Assembly: GCA_018971835.1 (NCBI GenBank)
Contig: JAGWZW010000014.1
Coordinates: 1-58,672 of the forward strand
Reading direction: 5' to 3'
DNA: 58,672 nucleotides
DNA from: Alphaproteobacteria bacterium
Lineage (GTDB): Bacteria; Pseudomonadota; Alphaproteobacteria; Micropepsales; Micropepsaceae
Numbering within the stretch: position 1 is the stretch's first letter; each line of letters starts with the position of its first letter. The position numbers and the translations under genes were made by a program. The notes beneath the pieces are model-generated. The model had not been told where the DNA came from. It worked only from the letters and a program-made list of their open reading frames with translations, and did no database searches. Below, piece by piece: positions 36,017 to 46,781 of this stretch.

Positions 36017-36092
36017 CGCTGGGTTCGCCTCCGCTCTCGAATTTATACGCCGGAAGGTTGAGGCTATCGCTCAGCATGCAAGGAGGCAGATC

Positions 36093-36176
36093 ATGCTCGA
36101 TCTCGTCTATATCGGCGTGGGGCTCGCTTTTTTCGTTCTGGCCGCTCTGTATGTCACCGCCTGCGAGCGTCTTTGA
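36093..36176 (+). CDS. 27-residue membrane peptide preceding kdpF
   Basis: This is a single-helix peptide: MLDLVYIGVGL, then AFFVLAALYVTACERL. The ribosome site AAGGAGG is excellent (36080-36086). It lies seven bases before kdpF. Similar short one-helix peptides before kdpF are often left unannotated in alphaproteobacterial kdp operons. It is probably a small KdpFABC-associated subunit or stabiliser, by position only. Confidence 0.65.
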   Translation: MLDLVYIGVGLAFFVLAALYVTACERL

Positions 36177-36183
36177 GGCAGTC

Positions 36184-36273
36184 ATGACGCTCGATCTCTG
36201 GCTCGGCGCCTTCGTGACGGTCGGCATTCTTGCCTATCTCGTCTATGCGCTTGTCCGCCCCGAACGCTTCTGA
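36184..36273 (+). CDS. kdpF: KdpF, small subunit of the K+-transporting ATPase
   Basis: The product has 29 residues with one membrane helix: [20 protein letters not shown] then RPERF. The 'YLVYAL-RPE-F' ending is the KdpF signature. KdpF stabilises the KdpFABC complex in the inner membrane. It sits eight bases before kdpA. Confidence 0.85.
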   Translation: MTLDLWLGAFVTVGILAYLVYALVRPERF

Positions 36274-36281
36274 GGCTTCGC

Positions 36282-38009
36282 ATGACATTCAATGGCTGGG
36301 TGCAGATCGCGCTTTACGCGCTGCTCGTCACGGCGTGCGTGAAGCCGCTGGGCCTTTACATGGTGCGCGTCTATGCCGGCGAGCGCACATTTCTTTCGCC
36401 GCTTCTGAAGCCGCTGGAGGCCACGATCTACCGGCTCTGCCGCGTCGAACCGGCAAAGGAACAGCATTGGACGAACTACACGGTTTCTCTGCTCGTGTTC
36501 AGCGCGGCGGCGTTCCTCTTCACCTACTTGACCCAGCGGCTTCAGCAATTTCTCCCGCTCGATCCCCAACATCTTGGCGCGGTCTCGCCGGACTCGTCGT
36601 TCAACACCGCCGTCAGTTTCTCCAGCAACACCAATTGGCAGGATTATGGCGGCGAAACCACCATGAGCTATCTCACCCAGATGGCGGCGCTGACGGTGCA
36701 GAACTTCGTTTCCGCTGCGGCCGGCATGGCGCTCGCCATCGCACTGATCCGCGGCTTCGCGCGCACCTCCGCCAAGACAGTCGGCAATTTCTGGGCCGAT
36801 CTGGTGCGCGGCGTGCTCTATATGCTGCTGCCGCTGTCGCTGGTAATGGCGCTGGTGTTGGTGTGGCTGGGCGTGCCGCAGAATCTCGATCCCTATACCC
36901 ACGCTACCACGCTGGAAGGCGCCAAGCAGATCATCGCGCAGGGACCAGCCGCGTCGCAGATCGCGATCAAGCAGCTCGGCACCAATGGTGGCGGCTTCTT
37001 CAATGTCAATTCCGCGCATCCGTTCGAGAATCCCAATGCGATCACCAACCTGATCGAGATGTGGGCGATCCTCGTCATTAGCGCGGCGCTGACCTACACT
37101 TTTGGCGTGATGGTGAAGAACACCCGCCAGGGCTGGGCGCTCTTTGCCGTGATGGGGATTTTGTTTCTGGGCGGCGTGAGCGCGACCTATTGGGCCGAGA
37201 GCTATCCCAGCGCCGCTATTGCCGCCGCGCATGTGGATGCGAAATCGGGTCCGCTGCAGGCCGGCGGCAACATGGAAGGCAAGGAGGTCCGCTTCGGTAT
37301 TGCCAATTCGGCAATCTGGGCAGCCGCGACCACCGATGCCTCCAACGGCTCGGTCAATTCCATGCACGACAGCTACACGCCACTCGGCGGGCTGGTCGAA
37401 CTCGTCAATATCCAGCTCGGCGAGATTGTCTTCGGCGGCGTGGGCTCCGGGCTCTACGGAATGTTGTTGTTCGCCATCGTGGCGGTGTTCATTGCTGGGC
37501 TGATGGTGGGACGGACGCCCGAATATCTCGGCAAGAAGATCGAGGGCCGCGAAGTGAAGATGGCGATGCTCGCGATCCTGATCCTGCCGCTGTCGATCCT
37601 GGGTTTTACGGCGCTGGCGGTGGTGCTGCCGCAGGGTCTCTCAAGCCTCGCCAATGCCGGGCCACATGGCTTCAGCGAAATCCTTTACGCCTATACCTCC
37701 GGCACGGGGAACAATGGCAGCGCCTTTGCCGGACTGAACGCGAATACGCCTTTCTACAATGCCACCATCGGCTTTGCCATGCTGATCGGGCGCTTCCTCT
37801 TCATCGTGCCGATGATGGCGGTGGCCGGATCGCTGGCGGGCAAGAAGATCGTCCCGGCGTCCTCCGGCACCTTCCCCACCACCGGCCCGCTCTGGGTGGG
37901 GCTGCTGCTGGGCGTCATCCTGATCGTCGGCGGACTCACCTTCTTCCCGGCTCTGTCGCTCGGCCCCATCGCGGAGCATCTGGCGATGCTGGCCGGCCAG
38001 CAATTCTGA
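36282..38009 (+). CDS. kdpA: KdpA, potassium-binding and translocating subunit
   Basis: The product has 575 residues, close to the usual 560. The four selectivity-filter-like loops are visible: [54 protein letters not shown] and [17 protein letters not shown]. It carries K+ through the membrane and is driven by KdpB. Its stop codon is followed ten bases later by the likely kdpB ATG. Confidence 0.96.
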   Translation: MTFNGWVQIALYALLVTACVKPLGLYMVRVYAGERTFLSPLLKPLEATIYRLCRVEPAKEQHWTNYTVSLLVFSAAAFLFTYLTQRLQQFLPLDPQHLGAVSPDSSFNTAVSFSSNTNWQDYGGETTMSYLTQMAALTVQNFVSAAAGMALAIALIRGFARTSAKTVGNFWADLVRGVLYMLLPLSLVMALVLVWLGVPQNLDPYTHATTLEGAKQIIAQGPAASQIAIKQLGTNGGGFFNVNSAHPFENPNAITNLIEMWAILVISAALTYTFGVMVKNTRQGWALFAVMGILFLGGVSATYWAESYPSAAIAAAHVDAKSGPLQAGGNMEGKEVRFGIANSAIWAAATTDASNGSVNSMHDSYTPLGGLVELVNIQLGEIVFGGVGSGLYGMLLFAIVAVFIAGLMVGRTPEYLGKKIEGREVKMAMLAILILPLSILGFTALAVVLPQGLSSLANAGPHGFSEILYAYTSGTGNNGSAFAGLNANTPFYNATIGFAMLIGRFLFIVPMMAVAGSLAGKKIVPASSGTFPTTGPLWVGLLLGVILIVGGLTFFPALSLGPIAEHLAMLAGQQF

Positions 38010-38018
38010 GTGACAGCC

Positions 38019-40079
38019 ATGCAACATCGAATCCGCAAGCGTATGCCGGTCGCCGCGATGATGGACCGGAGCATCCTCATCCCGGCTATTGGCGAAGCAT
38101 TCCTCAAGCTTGATCCGCGCAAGATGGCCAAGAACCCGGTGATGTTCGTGGTGGAGATCGTCGCCACGCTCACAACCGTCCTCTTTCTGCGCGATATTCT
38201 GGCGGGCGTCGGTGGCCTGGGCTTTTCGTTCCAGATCAATCTCTGGCTCTGGTTCACGGTGCTGTTCGCCAACTTCGCCGAGGCCGTGGCCGAAGGGCGC
38301 GGCAAGGCACAGGCCGCCACCTTGCGCAAGACGAAGACGGAGACCCCGGCCAAAAAGCTCGCCAACCAGGAGATGCGCGTCTATCGCACCGTTCAGGCTT
38401 ATGAATTGTCGCGCGGCGATCTGGTTCTGGTCGAGGCGGGCGAGATCATTCCGTCGGACGGCGATATCGTGGAAGGCGTCGCCTCTGTGGACGAATCCGC
38501 GATCACGGGTGAAAGCGCACCGGTGATCCGCGAATCCGGTGGCGACCGTTCTGCGGTGACCGGCGGGACGCGGGTGCTGTCCGATTCCATCGTGGTGAAG
38601 ATCACGGCCGCGCGCGGCGCCACCTTCCTGGATCGCATGATCGCGCTGGTGGAAGGCGCGGCGCGGCAGAAGACGCCTAACGAAATCGCGCTCAATATCC
38701 TGTTGGCGGGCATGACGCTGATTTTCGTCTTTGCCGTGGCCACCATTCCGAGTTTCGCGGCCTATGCCCACGGCCATATCAGTGTGCTGGTTCTGGTGGC
38801 ACTGTTCGTGACGCTGATCCCCACCACCATTGGCGCGCTGCTCTCCGCCATCGGCATTGCCGGGATGGACCGGCTGGTGCGCTTCAACGTGCTGGCCATG
38901 TCCGGTCGCGCGGTGGAGGCTGCTGGCGACGTGGACACCCTGCTGCTCGACAAGACGGGCACCATCACGCTGGGCAACCGGCAGGCGTCCGAATTCATTC
39001 CGCTTCCCGGCATTTCGGAACGCGATCTGGCCGATGCGGCACTGCTGGCCTCGCTGCCGGACGAGACACCGGAAGGCCGCTCCATCGTTACGCTGGCGCG
39101 CGAGAAATATGCCCTCCGCGAGCACGACAGCGTGCCGCCGGGCGCCAGCTTCGTTCCCTTCTCGGCGCAGACGCGTATCAGCGGCCTGGACTTCGCCGGC
39201 ACTTCCATCCGCAAGGGTGCAGTCGATGCCGTGCTGAAAAGTGTACCGGGAGCCGACGCCTTCACCGTGCGCGGCATCAACGCCAGCGCCGAGCGCGTGG
39301 CCAAATCGGGCGGCACGCCGCTGGCCGTGGCCAGGGACGGGCGGCTGCTCGGCATCGTTCATCTCAAGGATATCGTCAAGGGCGGCATCCGCGAACGCTT
39401 CATCGCGCTGCGCCAGATGGGCATCCGCACGGTGATGATCACGGGCGACAATCCGGTCACCGCGGCGGCCATCGCCGCCGAGGCGGGCGTCGACGATTTC
39501 CTGGCGCAGGCCACGCCCGAAGCCAAGCTGGCGCTGATCCGCGACGAGCAGGCCAAGGGCAAGCTGGTGGCCATGTGCGGCGACGGCACCAACGATGCGC
39601 CCGCGCTGGCGCAGGCCGATGTCGGCGTCGCCATGAACACCGGCACAATGGCCGCGCGGGAGGCGGGCAACATGGTCGATCTGGATTCCGATCCCACCAA
39701 GCTGATCGAGATCGTGGAAATCGGCAAGCAGCTGCTGATGACCCGCGGCGCGCTGACCACCTTCTCCATCGCCAACGATGTCGCCAAGTATTTTGCGATC
39801 ATCCCGGCGATCTTCCTGTCGTTCTATCCGCAACTCGGCGCCCTCAACATCATGGGGCTCACCAGCCCGCAAAGCGCGATCCTGTCGGCGATCATCTTCA
39901 ATGCGCTCATCATCATCGCCCTGATTCCACTGGCGCTGACAGGCGTGAGCTACCGCGCCGGCAGCGCGGCCAGCATCCTCAGGCGCAACCTGCTGATCTA
40001 CGGATTGGGCGGGCTGATCGTGCCGTTCATCGGCATCAAGCTGATCGACATGGCGGTCGCCGCCATCGGTCTGGCGTGA
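38019..40079 (+). CDS. kdpB: KdpB, ATP-hydrolysing subunit of the K+-transporting ATPase
   Basis: This P-type ATPase has about 686 residues. It has [17 protein letters not shown] near the N-terminus, the actuator motif ITGESAPVI, the phosphorylation site [10 protein letters not shown] (Asp about 311), and the hinge [20 protein letters not shown]. All catalytic residues are intact. A GTG at 38010, directly after the kdpA stop codon, is an alternative start. Confidence 0.96.
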   Translation: MQHRIRKRMPVAAMMDRSILIPAIGEAFLKLDPRKMAKNPVMFVVEIVATLTTVLFLRDILAGVGGLGFSFQINLWLWFTVLFANFAEAVAEGRGKAQAATLRKTKTETPAKKLANQEMRVYRTVQAYELSRGDLVLVEAGEIIPSDGDIVEGVASVDESAITGESAPVIRESGGDRSAVTGGTRVLSDSIVVKITAARGATFLDRMIALVEGAARQKTPNEIALNILLAGMTLIFVFAVATIPSFAAYAHGHISVLVLVALFVTLIPTTIGALLSAIGIAGMDRLVRFNVLAMSGRAVEAAGDVDTLLLDKTGTITLGNRQASEFIPLPGISERDLADAALLASLPDETPEGRSIVTLAREKYALREHDSVPPGASFVPFSAQTRISGLDFAGTSIRKGAVDAVLKSVPGADAFTVRGINASAERVAKSGGTPLAVARDGRLLGIVHLKDIVKGGIRERFIALRQMGIRTVMITGDNPVTAAAIAAEAGVDDFLAQATPEAKLALIRDEQAKGKLVAMCGDGTNDAPALAQADVGVAMNTGTMAAREAGNMVDLDSDPTKLIEIVEIGKQLLMTRGALTTFSIANDVAKYFAIIPAIFLSFYPQLGALNIMGLTSPQSAILSAIIFNALIIIALIPLALTGVSYRAGSAASILRRNLLIYGLGGLIVPFIGIKLIDMAVAAIGLA

Positions 40080-40090
40080 AGGAGGTGTTG

Positions 40091-40693
40091 ATGCTGAAGC
40101 AGCTCTTGTCCGCCGCGCTGATGATGATCGTCATGACGGTCCTCACCGGGCTGCTCTATCCATTGGCCGTCACCGGGCTGGCGCAGGCGATCTTTCCCGA
40201 TCAGGCCAATGGCAGCCTGGTCCGGGTGGACGGGCGGGTCATCGGCTCGGAGCTGATCGGCCAGCAGTTCGGCGCGCTGCGTTACTTTCACGGCCGGCCC
40301 TCGGCCACGACACCGCCCTACAATGCCGGGGCCTCGGGGGCTTCCAATCTCGGTCCGACCTCGAAAGCGCTGGCCGCCCGGGTGGCGGCGGAGGCGGCCA
40401 GGCTTCACGCCGAAAATCCGGCTATGCCCATTCCCGTCGATCTGGTGACCACCTCCGCCAGCGGCCTCGACCCCGACATCACGCCCGCCGCCGCCCTGTT
40501 CCAGGTGCCGCGCGTGGCCCGGGCGCGCAGCCTACCGGACGCGGCGGTCCGCAAACTGGTGCTGGAGCACGTCTCGGACCGGATGCTGGGCGTCATCGGC
40601 GAGCCGCACGTCAACGTGCTCGACCTCAATCTGGCGCTGGACCGATTGCAGCCGTCCGCGAGCGGCCGTGCGGCGGCGTCCGCCTTGCCCTAA
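40091..40693 (+). CDS. kdpC: KdpC, accessory subunit of the K+-transporting ATPase
   Basis: The product has 200 residues with one N-terminal membrane helix ([20 protein letters not shown]). The family motifs [20 protein letters not shown] and [12 protein letters not shown] are present. KdpC supports ATP binding by KdpB. AAGGAGG lies just before the ATG, and the gene begins 11 bases after kdpB. Confidence 0.95.
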   Translation: MLKQLLSAALMMIVMTVLTGLLYPLAVTGLAQAIFPDQANGSLVRVDGRVIGSELIGQQFGALRYFHGRPSATTPPYNAGASGASNLGPTSKALAARVAAEAARLHAENPAMPIPVDLVTTSASGLDPDITPAAALFQVPRVARARSLPDAAVRKLVLEHVSDRMLGVIGEPHVNVLDLNLALDRLQPSASGRAAASALP

Positions 40694-40723
40694 ACTGGGG
40701 GTGGTTTTCGAGATTCATACGGA

Positions 40724-43438
40724 ATGACAGACGAGCGGCCCGACGCCTCACGCCCTTCACCGGACGCCTTGCTGGAAACCGCCAGGCAGGAAAGCCGCGG
40801 CCGCCTGAAAATCTTCCTCGGCGCCGCGCCCGGCGTGGGCAAGACCTTCGAGATGCTGCAGCAGGCGCGCCAGCGGCAGTTCGAGGGCGTCGATGTGGTG
40901 ATCGGCGTTGTCGAAACGCACGGCCGCATGGAAACCGATTTCCTGACCAAGGGCTTTGAGAGCATCCCCAAGAAGCGCGTGCTCTACAAGGGCCGCGTGC
41001 TTGGCGAGATGGATATCGACGCCATCTTGCAGCGCAAGCCAAGGCTCGTGCTCGTCGATGAGCTGGCGCATACCAACGTTCCCGGCAGCCGCCATCCCAA
41101 ACGCTATCTGGATGTGGAGGAACTGCTGGGCGCCGGGATCGATGTCTACACCACGTTGAACGTCCAGCACGTCGAAAGCCTCAACGACGTGGTGGCGAAG
41201 ATCACCCGCATCCGCGTGCGTGAAGTGGTGCCCGATTCCATCCTCGACCGCGCCGACGATATCGAGCTGGTGGACCTGACGCCGGAAGACCTGTTGCAGC
41301 GCCTCAAGGAAGGCAAGGTCTATGTGCCGGAAACGGCCGAGCGCGCGGTGCGCCACTACTTCCTGCCCGGCAATCTCGCCGCTTTGCGCGAACTCGCCCT
41401 GCGCCGGACCGCGCAGCGGGTGGACGATCAGGTGCTCAATTACATGCGCTCCCACGCCATCCAGGGGCCGTGGGAGACCAGCGAGCGGGTGCTGGTCTGT
41501 GTCAACGAGCGACCCAATGCGATCACGCTCGTGCGGTTCGCGCGCCGTCTGGCGGACCGGCTGAAGGCCTCATGGTCCGCGATCTACATCGAGACCAGTC
41601 ACAGCGAGCGCCTCAGTGAAACCGAGCGCGACCGGATTGCCGAAGCGTTGCGCATGGCCGAGCGGCTGGGCGGGCAGGCCATCACGCTCCCGGCCCCGGA
41701 CGCCGCTGACGCCATCGTCGACTATGCCCGCGCCAACAATTTCACCCATATCGTGATTTCCGCGGTGCGCCGTTCGCGGTTGATCGAACTGTTCCGTGGT
41801 GCTTTCGCGCACGCGGTCATTCGCAAGGCCGACGATATCAGCGTGCACGTCATTCCGCAGGCGCCTTCCGGCGAGATGGAACGCAAGGAACCCGTGCCGC
41901 CGCCGGCACCGCGCCAGGCCTCACCGGCCTTCGATCCGCAGGCCTACGCGGCCAGTTTCGCCTTCGTCCTGCTGGCGTTGCTGCTGGGGCTTTTCCTAAG
42001 CCGTTTCCTGGCGGTGACGGATATCTCGCTGGTGTTCCTCACGGCGGTTATGGGCAGTGCGGTCGCCTATGGGCTATGGCCCGCGCTATTCGCCAGCCTG
42101 CTCAGCGTGCTGGCCTACAATTTTTTCTTTTTCCCGCCGCTCTACACCTTCACCATCGCGGCGCCAGAAAACGTCGTGGCACTGTTCTTCTTCGCCATCG
42201 TGGCGATCATCGCCAGCAACCTGACGGCGCGGGTACGGGCCCAGGCGTTGACGGCGCGGCTGCGCGCTCGCGCCACCGAAGACCTCTATCTTTTCAGCCG
42301 CAAGCTGGCCGGCATCGCCGACATTGACGACCTGTTATGGGCCACGGCCTATCAGATGTCGCATATGCTCGGCGTGCATGTGGTCCTACTGCTGCCCGAA
42401 GGGGAAAGCATCGCTATCCGCGGCGGCTATCCGCCGGAAGATATACTAGATGAGGCTGACCTGGCCGCCGCCAAATGGGCATGGGACCACGCCAGCCCCG
42501 CCGGCCGCGGTGCCGACACGCTGCCTGGCGCGCGCCGCCTTTTCCTGCCGATGCGCACGGGCCGCGGTGTAGTCGGCATTGTTGGGCTGGATAGCGATAA
42601 ACCCGGACCGCTGCTCTCGCCTGACCAGCGCCGGCTTCTGGACGCCCTGGCCGACCAGGCGGCACTCGCTATTGAGCGCATCAACCTGGCCGACGATATC
42701 GACCGCGCCCGTATCGCCACGGAAACCGAGCGGTTGCGTTCGGCACTGCTGACCTCGATCTCCCACGATCTGCGTACACCGCTAGCCTCGATCCTCGGCT
42801 CGGCCACCAGCCTGAAGAATTACGGCCAGGCGCTTGACCAGGCAGCGCGCGGCGAACTGATCGGCACCATCGCCGAGGAGGCCGAACGGCTCAACCGCTT
42901 CATCGCCAATCTCCTGGATATGACGCGGTTGGAATCCGGCGCGGTACAGCCCCATACCGAGGCAGTTGATCTCTCCGATGTGGTGGGCAGCGCGCTGAGA
43001 AGGGCCGCGAGCGTGCTCGCCGCGCATCGCGTGGAGATCGATCTGGCACCGGAGGTGCCGCCGCTGCAACTCGATCCGGTGCTGTTCGAGCAGGTGCTGT
43101 TCAACCTGCTGGACAACGCCTCCAAATACACGCCGCCCGGCACCACCGTGCGGATCGCGGCGCAGCCTGAGGGCCGCTCCGTTCGCCTGCAGATCAGCGA
43201 TGAAGGGCCGGGCATTCCCGCCGACTCACTGGAGCGCGTGTTTGACAAGTTCCATCGCGTGCAGGCTACGGACCGCAAGCGGGCCGGCACCGGACTTGGC
43301 CTTGCTATCTGCCGGGGCTTTGTCGAAGCTATGGGCGGCACGATCACGGCCTCGAACCGCACGGATCGCCCCGGCGCCGTCTTCGCTGTGACGCTGCCGG
43401 TGGCGGCCGGCGCCGACCTGAAGGTTCAGCCTGAATGA
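40724..43438 (+). CDS. kdpD: KdpD, K+-responsive sensor histidine kinase
   Basis: The product has 904 residues. The N-terminal KdpD domain has Walker [10 protein letters not shown] (33-41) and [14 protein letters not shown] Usp-like domain, the four-helix DUF4118 membrane block ([17 protein letters not shown] onward) and a GAF-like domain follow. The kinase core has the phospho-acceptor His in [10 protein letters not shown] (H681) and ATP-binding boxes [20 protein letters not shown] and GTGLGLAI. It senses K+ limitation and phosphorylates KdpE. Confidence 0.95.
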   Translation: MTDERPDASRPSPDALLETARQESRGRLKIFLGAAPGVGKTFEMLQQARQRQFEGVDVVIGVVETHGRMETDFLTKGFESIPKKRVLYKGRVLGEMDIDAILQRKPRLVLVDELAHTNVPGSRHPKRYLDVEELLGAGIDVYTTLNVQHVESLNDVVAKITRIRVREVVPDSILDRADDIELVDLTPEDLLQRLKEGKVYVPETAERAVRHYFLPGNLAALRELALRRTAQRVDDQVLNYMRSHAIQGPWETSERVLVCVNERPNAITLVRFARRLADRLKASWSAIYIETSHSERLSETERDRIAEALRMAERLGGQAITLPAPDAADAIVDYARANNFTHIVISAVRRSRLIELFRGAFAHAVIRKADDISVHVIPQAPSGEMERKEPVPPPAPRQASPAFDPQAYAASFAFVLLALLLGLFLSRFLAVTDISLVFLTAVMGSAVAYGLWPALFASLLSVLAYNFFFFPPLYTFTIAAPENVVALFFFAIVAIIASNLTARVRAQALTARLRARATEDLYLFSRKLAGIADIDDLLWATAYQMSHMLGVHVVLLLPEGESIAIRGGYPPEDILDEADLAAAKWAWDHASPAGRGADTLPGARRLFLPMRTGRGVVGIVGLDSDKPGPLLSPDQRRLLDALADQAALAIERINLADDIDRARIATETERLRSALLTSISHDLRTPLASILGSATSLKNYGQALDQAARGELIGTIAEEAERLNRFIANLLDMTRLESGAVQPHTEAVDLSDVVGSALRRAASVLAAHRVEIDLAPEVPPLQLDPVLFEQVLFNLLDNASKYTPPGTTVRIAAQPEGRSVRLQISDEGPGIPADSLERVFDKFHRVQATDRKRAGTGLGLAICRGFVEAMGGTITASNRTDRPGAVFAVTLPVAAGADLKVQPE

Positions 43439-44148
43439 ATGCGCAAACCAATCTGCCCTTAATTCTGGTAGTCGATGACGAGCCGGCAATCCGCCGCTTC
43501 CTGCGCGCCAGCCTGAGCGCGGAGGGCTATCAGGTTGAAGAAGCGGAGGACGGCACAGGCGCGCTGGCGGCGCTCAAGCGCCACGCAATGGATGTTCTCG
43601 TGCTCGATCTGGGGCTGCCGGGCATCAGCGGTTTCGATGTCATTCGCGAATTGCGCGAGGGCGGCTCCGCGATTCCGATCATCGTACTTTCCAGCCGCAC
43701 CGACGAAGGTGGCAAGGTACGGGCGCTGGACATGGGCGCCGACGACTATGTCACCAAGCCGTTTGGTATGGACGAGCTGCTCGCGCGCATTCGCGCCGCT
43801 CTGCGCCATCGTTTGCAGCGCGAAGGCGAAAAGCCGGCTTTCCGCGCCGGGGGGCTTTCCGTCGATCTGGTGCGACGGATCGTGACGGTCCGCGGGCAGG
43901 AGGTGAAACTTACCCGCCGCGAATACGATCTTCTGCGCCTCTTGATCGCCCATGCCGGCAAGGTGCTCACGCACAAATTTATCTTGCGCGAGGTCTGGGG
44001 CGGCGAAACCGACGTGCAGTATCTGCGCATCTATGTGCGCACGCTGCGGCAGAAGCTCGAAGCCGATCCGCAGAGGCCTGCACTGATTCTGACCGAGCAG
44101 GGCGTCGGCTACCGCCTGCGCGCCGGAGAAGAAGAACACCGTTGCTGA
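43435..44148 (+). CDS. kdpE: KdpE, response regulator of the kdp operon
   Basis: This is an OmpR-type regulator of 237 residues. The receiver has the acidic pair D14/D15, phosphorylation site D58 ([10 protein letters not shown]) and K108 (YVTKPF). The winged-helix DNA-binding domain has [13 protein letters not shown] and [13 protein letters not shown]. It overlaps kdpD by four bases (ATGA). Here it is downstream of kdpFABCD, so control is probably autoregulatory. Confidence 0.94.
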   Translation: MNAQTNLPLILVVDDEPAIRRFLRASLSAEGYQVEEAEDGTGALAALKRHAMDVLVLDLGLPGISGFDVIRELREGGSAIPIIVLSSRTDEGGKVRALDMGADDYVTKPFGMDELLARIRAALRHRLQREGEKPAFRAGGLSVDLVRRIVTVRGQEVKLTRREYDLLRLLIAHAGKVLTHKFILREVWGGETDVQYLRIYVRTLRQKLEADPQRPALILTEQGVGYRLRAGEEEHRC

Positions 44149-44514
44149 CACGTTGAGAAGACAACGCGCCGTCGATCTGATGCTTGCGGGTTCCTCGTTT
44201 TCTGCGGCCGGTCAAGGCCGGCCTTGCTGGGATGCCGGCAGTTCTGGTGCCGATCCGTGACGGCCGGAACTGGCCCGCGCTTCTGGGGTCTTGAGAGGGT
44301 CTGGCGATGTGCCTGCCGAACGGTGTCGGTAAGGTTGCGATCTTTTAAGAAAAATTCCTTGCCTTCGCCAATCGTTCCATCGGTGCGCTGATGTTCTCTA
44401 TAGTGTCCCGCTGTGCATTGTTGTGCCTTGTGTTGCACGACAGAATGTCCAGGCTCGCATTGACGGAGTTCGCACACACACAAAGATGATCTGCGGATAG
44501 CGAGGATCATACTC
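44149..44514. other. Gene-free stretch after kdpE
   Basis: About 366 bases without a supportable gene. It contains a 14-base palindrome, CAAGGCCGGCCTTG (44213-44226). No tRNA or attachment site was recognised, although the remnant that follows suggests a former mobile element. Confidence 0.5.
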
Positions 44515-44700
44515 ATGCCAGAGCCGGAAAAGATTTTGCGGATGCGGACGGTCCTGCAACCACCGGACTTAGCCGCTCCACCATTTACCGCAAAATCAAG
44601 AAGGGGGCTTTCTCGAACCAGGTCCGCATCAGTACGCACTGCAGCGGCTGGCGAAGCGGCCAGCAGTTTCATCGGCACGTCGTATCCTTTTCCGATGTAA
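44515..44700 (+). pseudogene. Frameshifted AlpA-family (phage/prophage) regulator remnant
   Basis: Starting at the ATG with GAGG nine bases upstream, the frame reads PEPEKILRMRTVLQ. A one-base slip near 44559 moves the AlpA core to another frame, TTGLSRSTIYRKIKKGAF then NQVRISTHCSGWR. A second shift near 44650 returns to the first frame, EAASSFIGT. Together these make a nearly complete AlpA-type MerR-like helix-turn-helix protein, a family tied to prophages and integrative elements. Two shifts argue for decay rather than a single read error. Its 3' end overlaps the convergent IclR gene. Confidence 0.62.
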
Positions 44701-45496
44701 AAGAAGCGCCGGGCTGCGGCGGCGGCGAAAATGTGTCCTTTAGGCGGTCCAGCAACGCTTTAAGCTCGACGATTGCGCGGGCTTTTTTCCGAGCAAAGCG
44801 CGCGGCGGGTATCGGAATGCTGATTGCCAGATGCCCTAATGGCGAGCCTTCAAAGGCAACTCCAACTGCACAAATGCCGCTGCTGTGTTCTTCCAGATCG
44901 AAAGCAATTCCGGATTCTCGGACGGTGTCGATCATCTCGTAGAGTTTCGTCAGACATTCGCTTTCTTCTGAATCGAGTCCTTGTAATTCCTTGCGCAAGA
45001 GCCGATGGCTTGCAGGCAGTGGCATAACGGCCAGCAGGGCCCTTCCGTTTGCAGTGCAATGAAGCGGGAAAGCCGATCCGATCGCGCTAACTGCGCACAA
45101 GCGGTGCTGGGCGACGACTTGGTCGATAATCACCGCCCGGCCGCGTTCAAACGTCGATAGATCGACGGTCTCGTCGATCTTCGCAGACAGCGCTTGCAGG
45201 TAACCGTGAATCTCCCCGATGAACGTGCTTCTGGCCGAATGGCCCGCCTGGATAAATTCCGGGCCAATACGGAACCGTCCGTTCGCGCCGACGCGTTCGA
45301 CAAGTGACTCTGCGCACAGCGCCGTGACGATCCGGTGCACGGTCGTCCGTGCGAGCCCGAGCGCTCCCGTGATTTCGGCTTGGGTCATCCCTGCCGGTGC
45401 AGATCGCAGAAGGCGTAGCAACTCCGCGGCGCGTGCCAAGACCTGAATTCCGGTTCTTTCGCTTCCTTGTTGCGCGGCTTCACCGCCTTTGCCCAT
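44669..45496 (-). CDS. IclR-family transcriptional regulator
   Basis: The product has 275 residues. The N-terminal winged helix has RAAELLRLLRSAPAGMTQAE and GLARTTVHRIVTAL. The C-terminal effector domain has LSAKIDETVDLSTFERG, FPLHCTANGRALLA and GICAVGVAFEGSP, with the Cys/Gly pattern of the family. The start at 45496 gives the normal length; the ribosome site is weak, so a different start is possible. The target is unknown. It lies between the AlpA remnant and a LysR gene. Confidence 0.85.
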   Translation of the reverse strand: MGKGGEAAQQGSERTGIQVLARAAELLRLLRSAPAGMTQAEITGALGLARTTVHRIVTALCAESLVERVGANGRFRIGPEFIQAGHSARSTFIGEIHGYLQALSAKIDETVDLSTFERGRAVIIDQVVAQHRLCAVSAIGSAFPLHCTANGRALLAVMPLPASHRLLRKELQGLDSEESECLTKLYEMIDTVRESGIAFDLEEHSSGICAVGVAFEGSPLGHLAISIPIPAARFARKKARAIVELKALLDRLKDTFSPPPQPGASFTSEKDTTCR

Positions 45497-45738
45497 CGGC
45501 GGTGTTGTGGAGGAACGCCCGGAGGCGCATTCTAATGAAAATTGTGATCGATGCAGCACGTGTGCGCGCCTTATATGCCCGCGCCGGTGCAGTGGCGATT
45601 TGGGGGGCGAATCAGATCGCGCCTCACTACAAATGGCACTGAACCGGAGCAAAGAATTGGAACGGGTTCGCTGGTGAGTGTCCGCGTTCTCTGTGCATTC
45701 GTCAAATTGATAGAACTAATGATTTTTCATCTGGAATA

Positions 45739-46647
45739 TTAATTATCATACAAGGCGTCGGCCTGATCATGGATGCGGCTCATCAGCCATTTAACACCGC
45801 CGTCGGTCTTTCTTGTATTATGAAATTGAATCATCTCGCGCATCGCCGGAAAGGGGAAAGGTAGGGGCGCTATGGCGAGTGGGAGCCGTTTTGTCATTAT
45901 CTTGGCGAGGCGCTCCAGCATGACCGCCAACCGCCGGGTATGTGGGAGCATCCACGGCACGGCATGAAATGACGGTGCGACCACCGCCGCGTGACGTTTT
46001 CGTCCCAACGTTGACATGGTTTCTTCGACGAAAGTGTGAGCATAGCCGAGTTCAACGACGATATGCTGCTGTCTGAAGAATAATTCTTCTGTCAGCTTTT
46101 TCTTGAAGATGGGATTGCCGCTCCATCCGACGACAACATGTTGTTCTTCGAATAGAAGTTCTTTGGGTTGATCTTTCGCAAGGTATTGCTCAGGACTTAT
46201 CATCAGATCGATTTCGCCGCGATCGAGCTTAATGACCTCTTCAGGGGAGGGGGATGAAATCTCGATGCAAATATCTGGCGCTGATGTTTCGAGTTCTTTT
46301 AACAACGGCACCAGCAAGACGACGGTGACGTAATCTGACGCAGAGATGCGAAACACGCGCTGTGATGTCGCCGGGTCGAAGACCGTTGACATAGAGATCA
46401 GGTCATTGATCTCGGCAAGCGCCCTGGAAACCATCGGTGCCATGTTCTGGGCGTGCGCCGTCGGCAACATACGCTTGCCGTGCGCAACCAATATTTCGTC
46501 GTTGAAATACTCTCGCAGCCGTCCGAGGGCGGCGCTCATAGCTGGCTGGCTAAGGCTGAGCGTCCTTGCTGCGCGAGAGACATTTCTCTCCTTCAAGAGT
46601 GTATCCAGGGCGAGGAGCAGATTGAGATCGAGTTGCTTGAAGCGCAT
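45739..46647 (-). CDS. LysR-family regulator (NodD-type)
   Basis: The product has 302 residues starting MRFKQLDLNLLLALDTLL. The helix-turn-helix is RNVSRAARTLSLSQPAMSAA. The N-terminal 'F-QLDLNLL-ALD-LL-ERNV' block is typical of the NodD/NahR group that responds to aromatic or flavonoid-type inducers. It is divergent from the TonB receptor at 46782, with an AT-rich gap of 134 bases, so it is the likely regulator of the receptor-F420 cluster (inference). The gene is clearly more AT-rich than its neighbours, a sign of separate origin. Confidence 0.88.
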   Translation of the reverse strand: MRFKQLDLNLLLALDTLLKERNVSRAARTLSLSQPAMSAALGRLREYFNDEILVAHGKRMLPTAHAQNMAPMVSRALAEINDLISMSTVFDPATSQRVFRISASDYVTVVLLVPLLKELETSAPDICIEISSPSPEEVIKLDRGEIDLMISPEQYLAKDQPKELLFEEQHVVVGWSGNPIFKKKLTEELFFRQQHIVVELGYAHTFVEETMSTLGRKRHAAVVAPSFHAVPWMLPHTRRLAVMLERLAKIMTKRLPLAIAPLPFPFPAMREMIQFHNTRKTDGGVKWLMSRIHDQADALYDN

Positions 46648-46781
46648 GGCTAACCATCCATGAAATGATTGGTATATGATAAAAACAAACAATTTTACTT
46701 ATGCCAAGGCTTTCTCCGATCATGGCCATGAAAACATGCTGCCGGCGAGCAATCGCTGCGCTGCGACAATCGGGGGGAGTT

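Noticed and set aside
37641-39872. Very long open frame (743 codons) antisense to kdpA/kdpB
   Set aside because: High-GC shadow of kdp codons; the product is rich in His, Arg and Gly with no domain, and kdpA and kdpB are certain.
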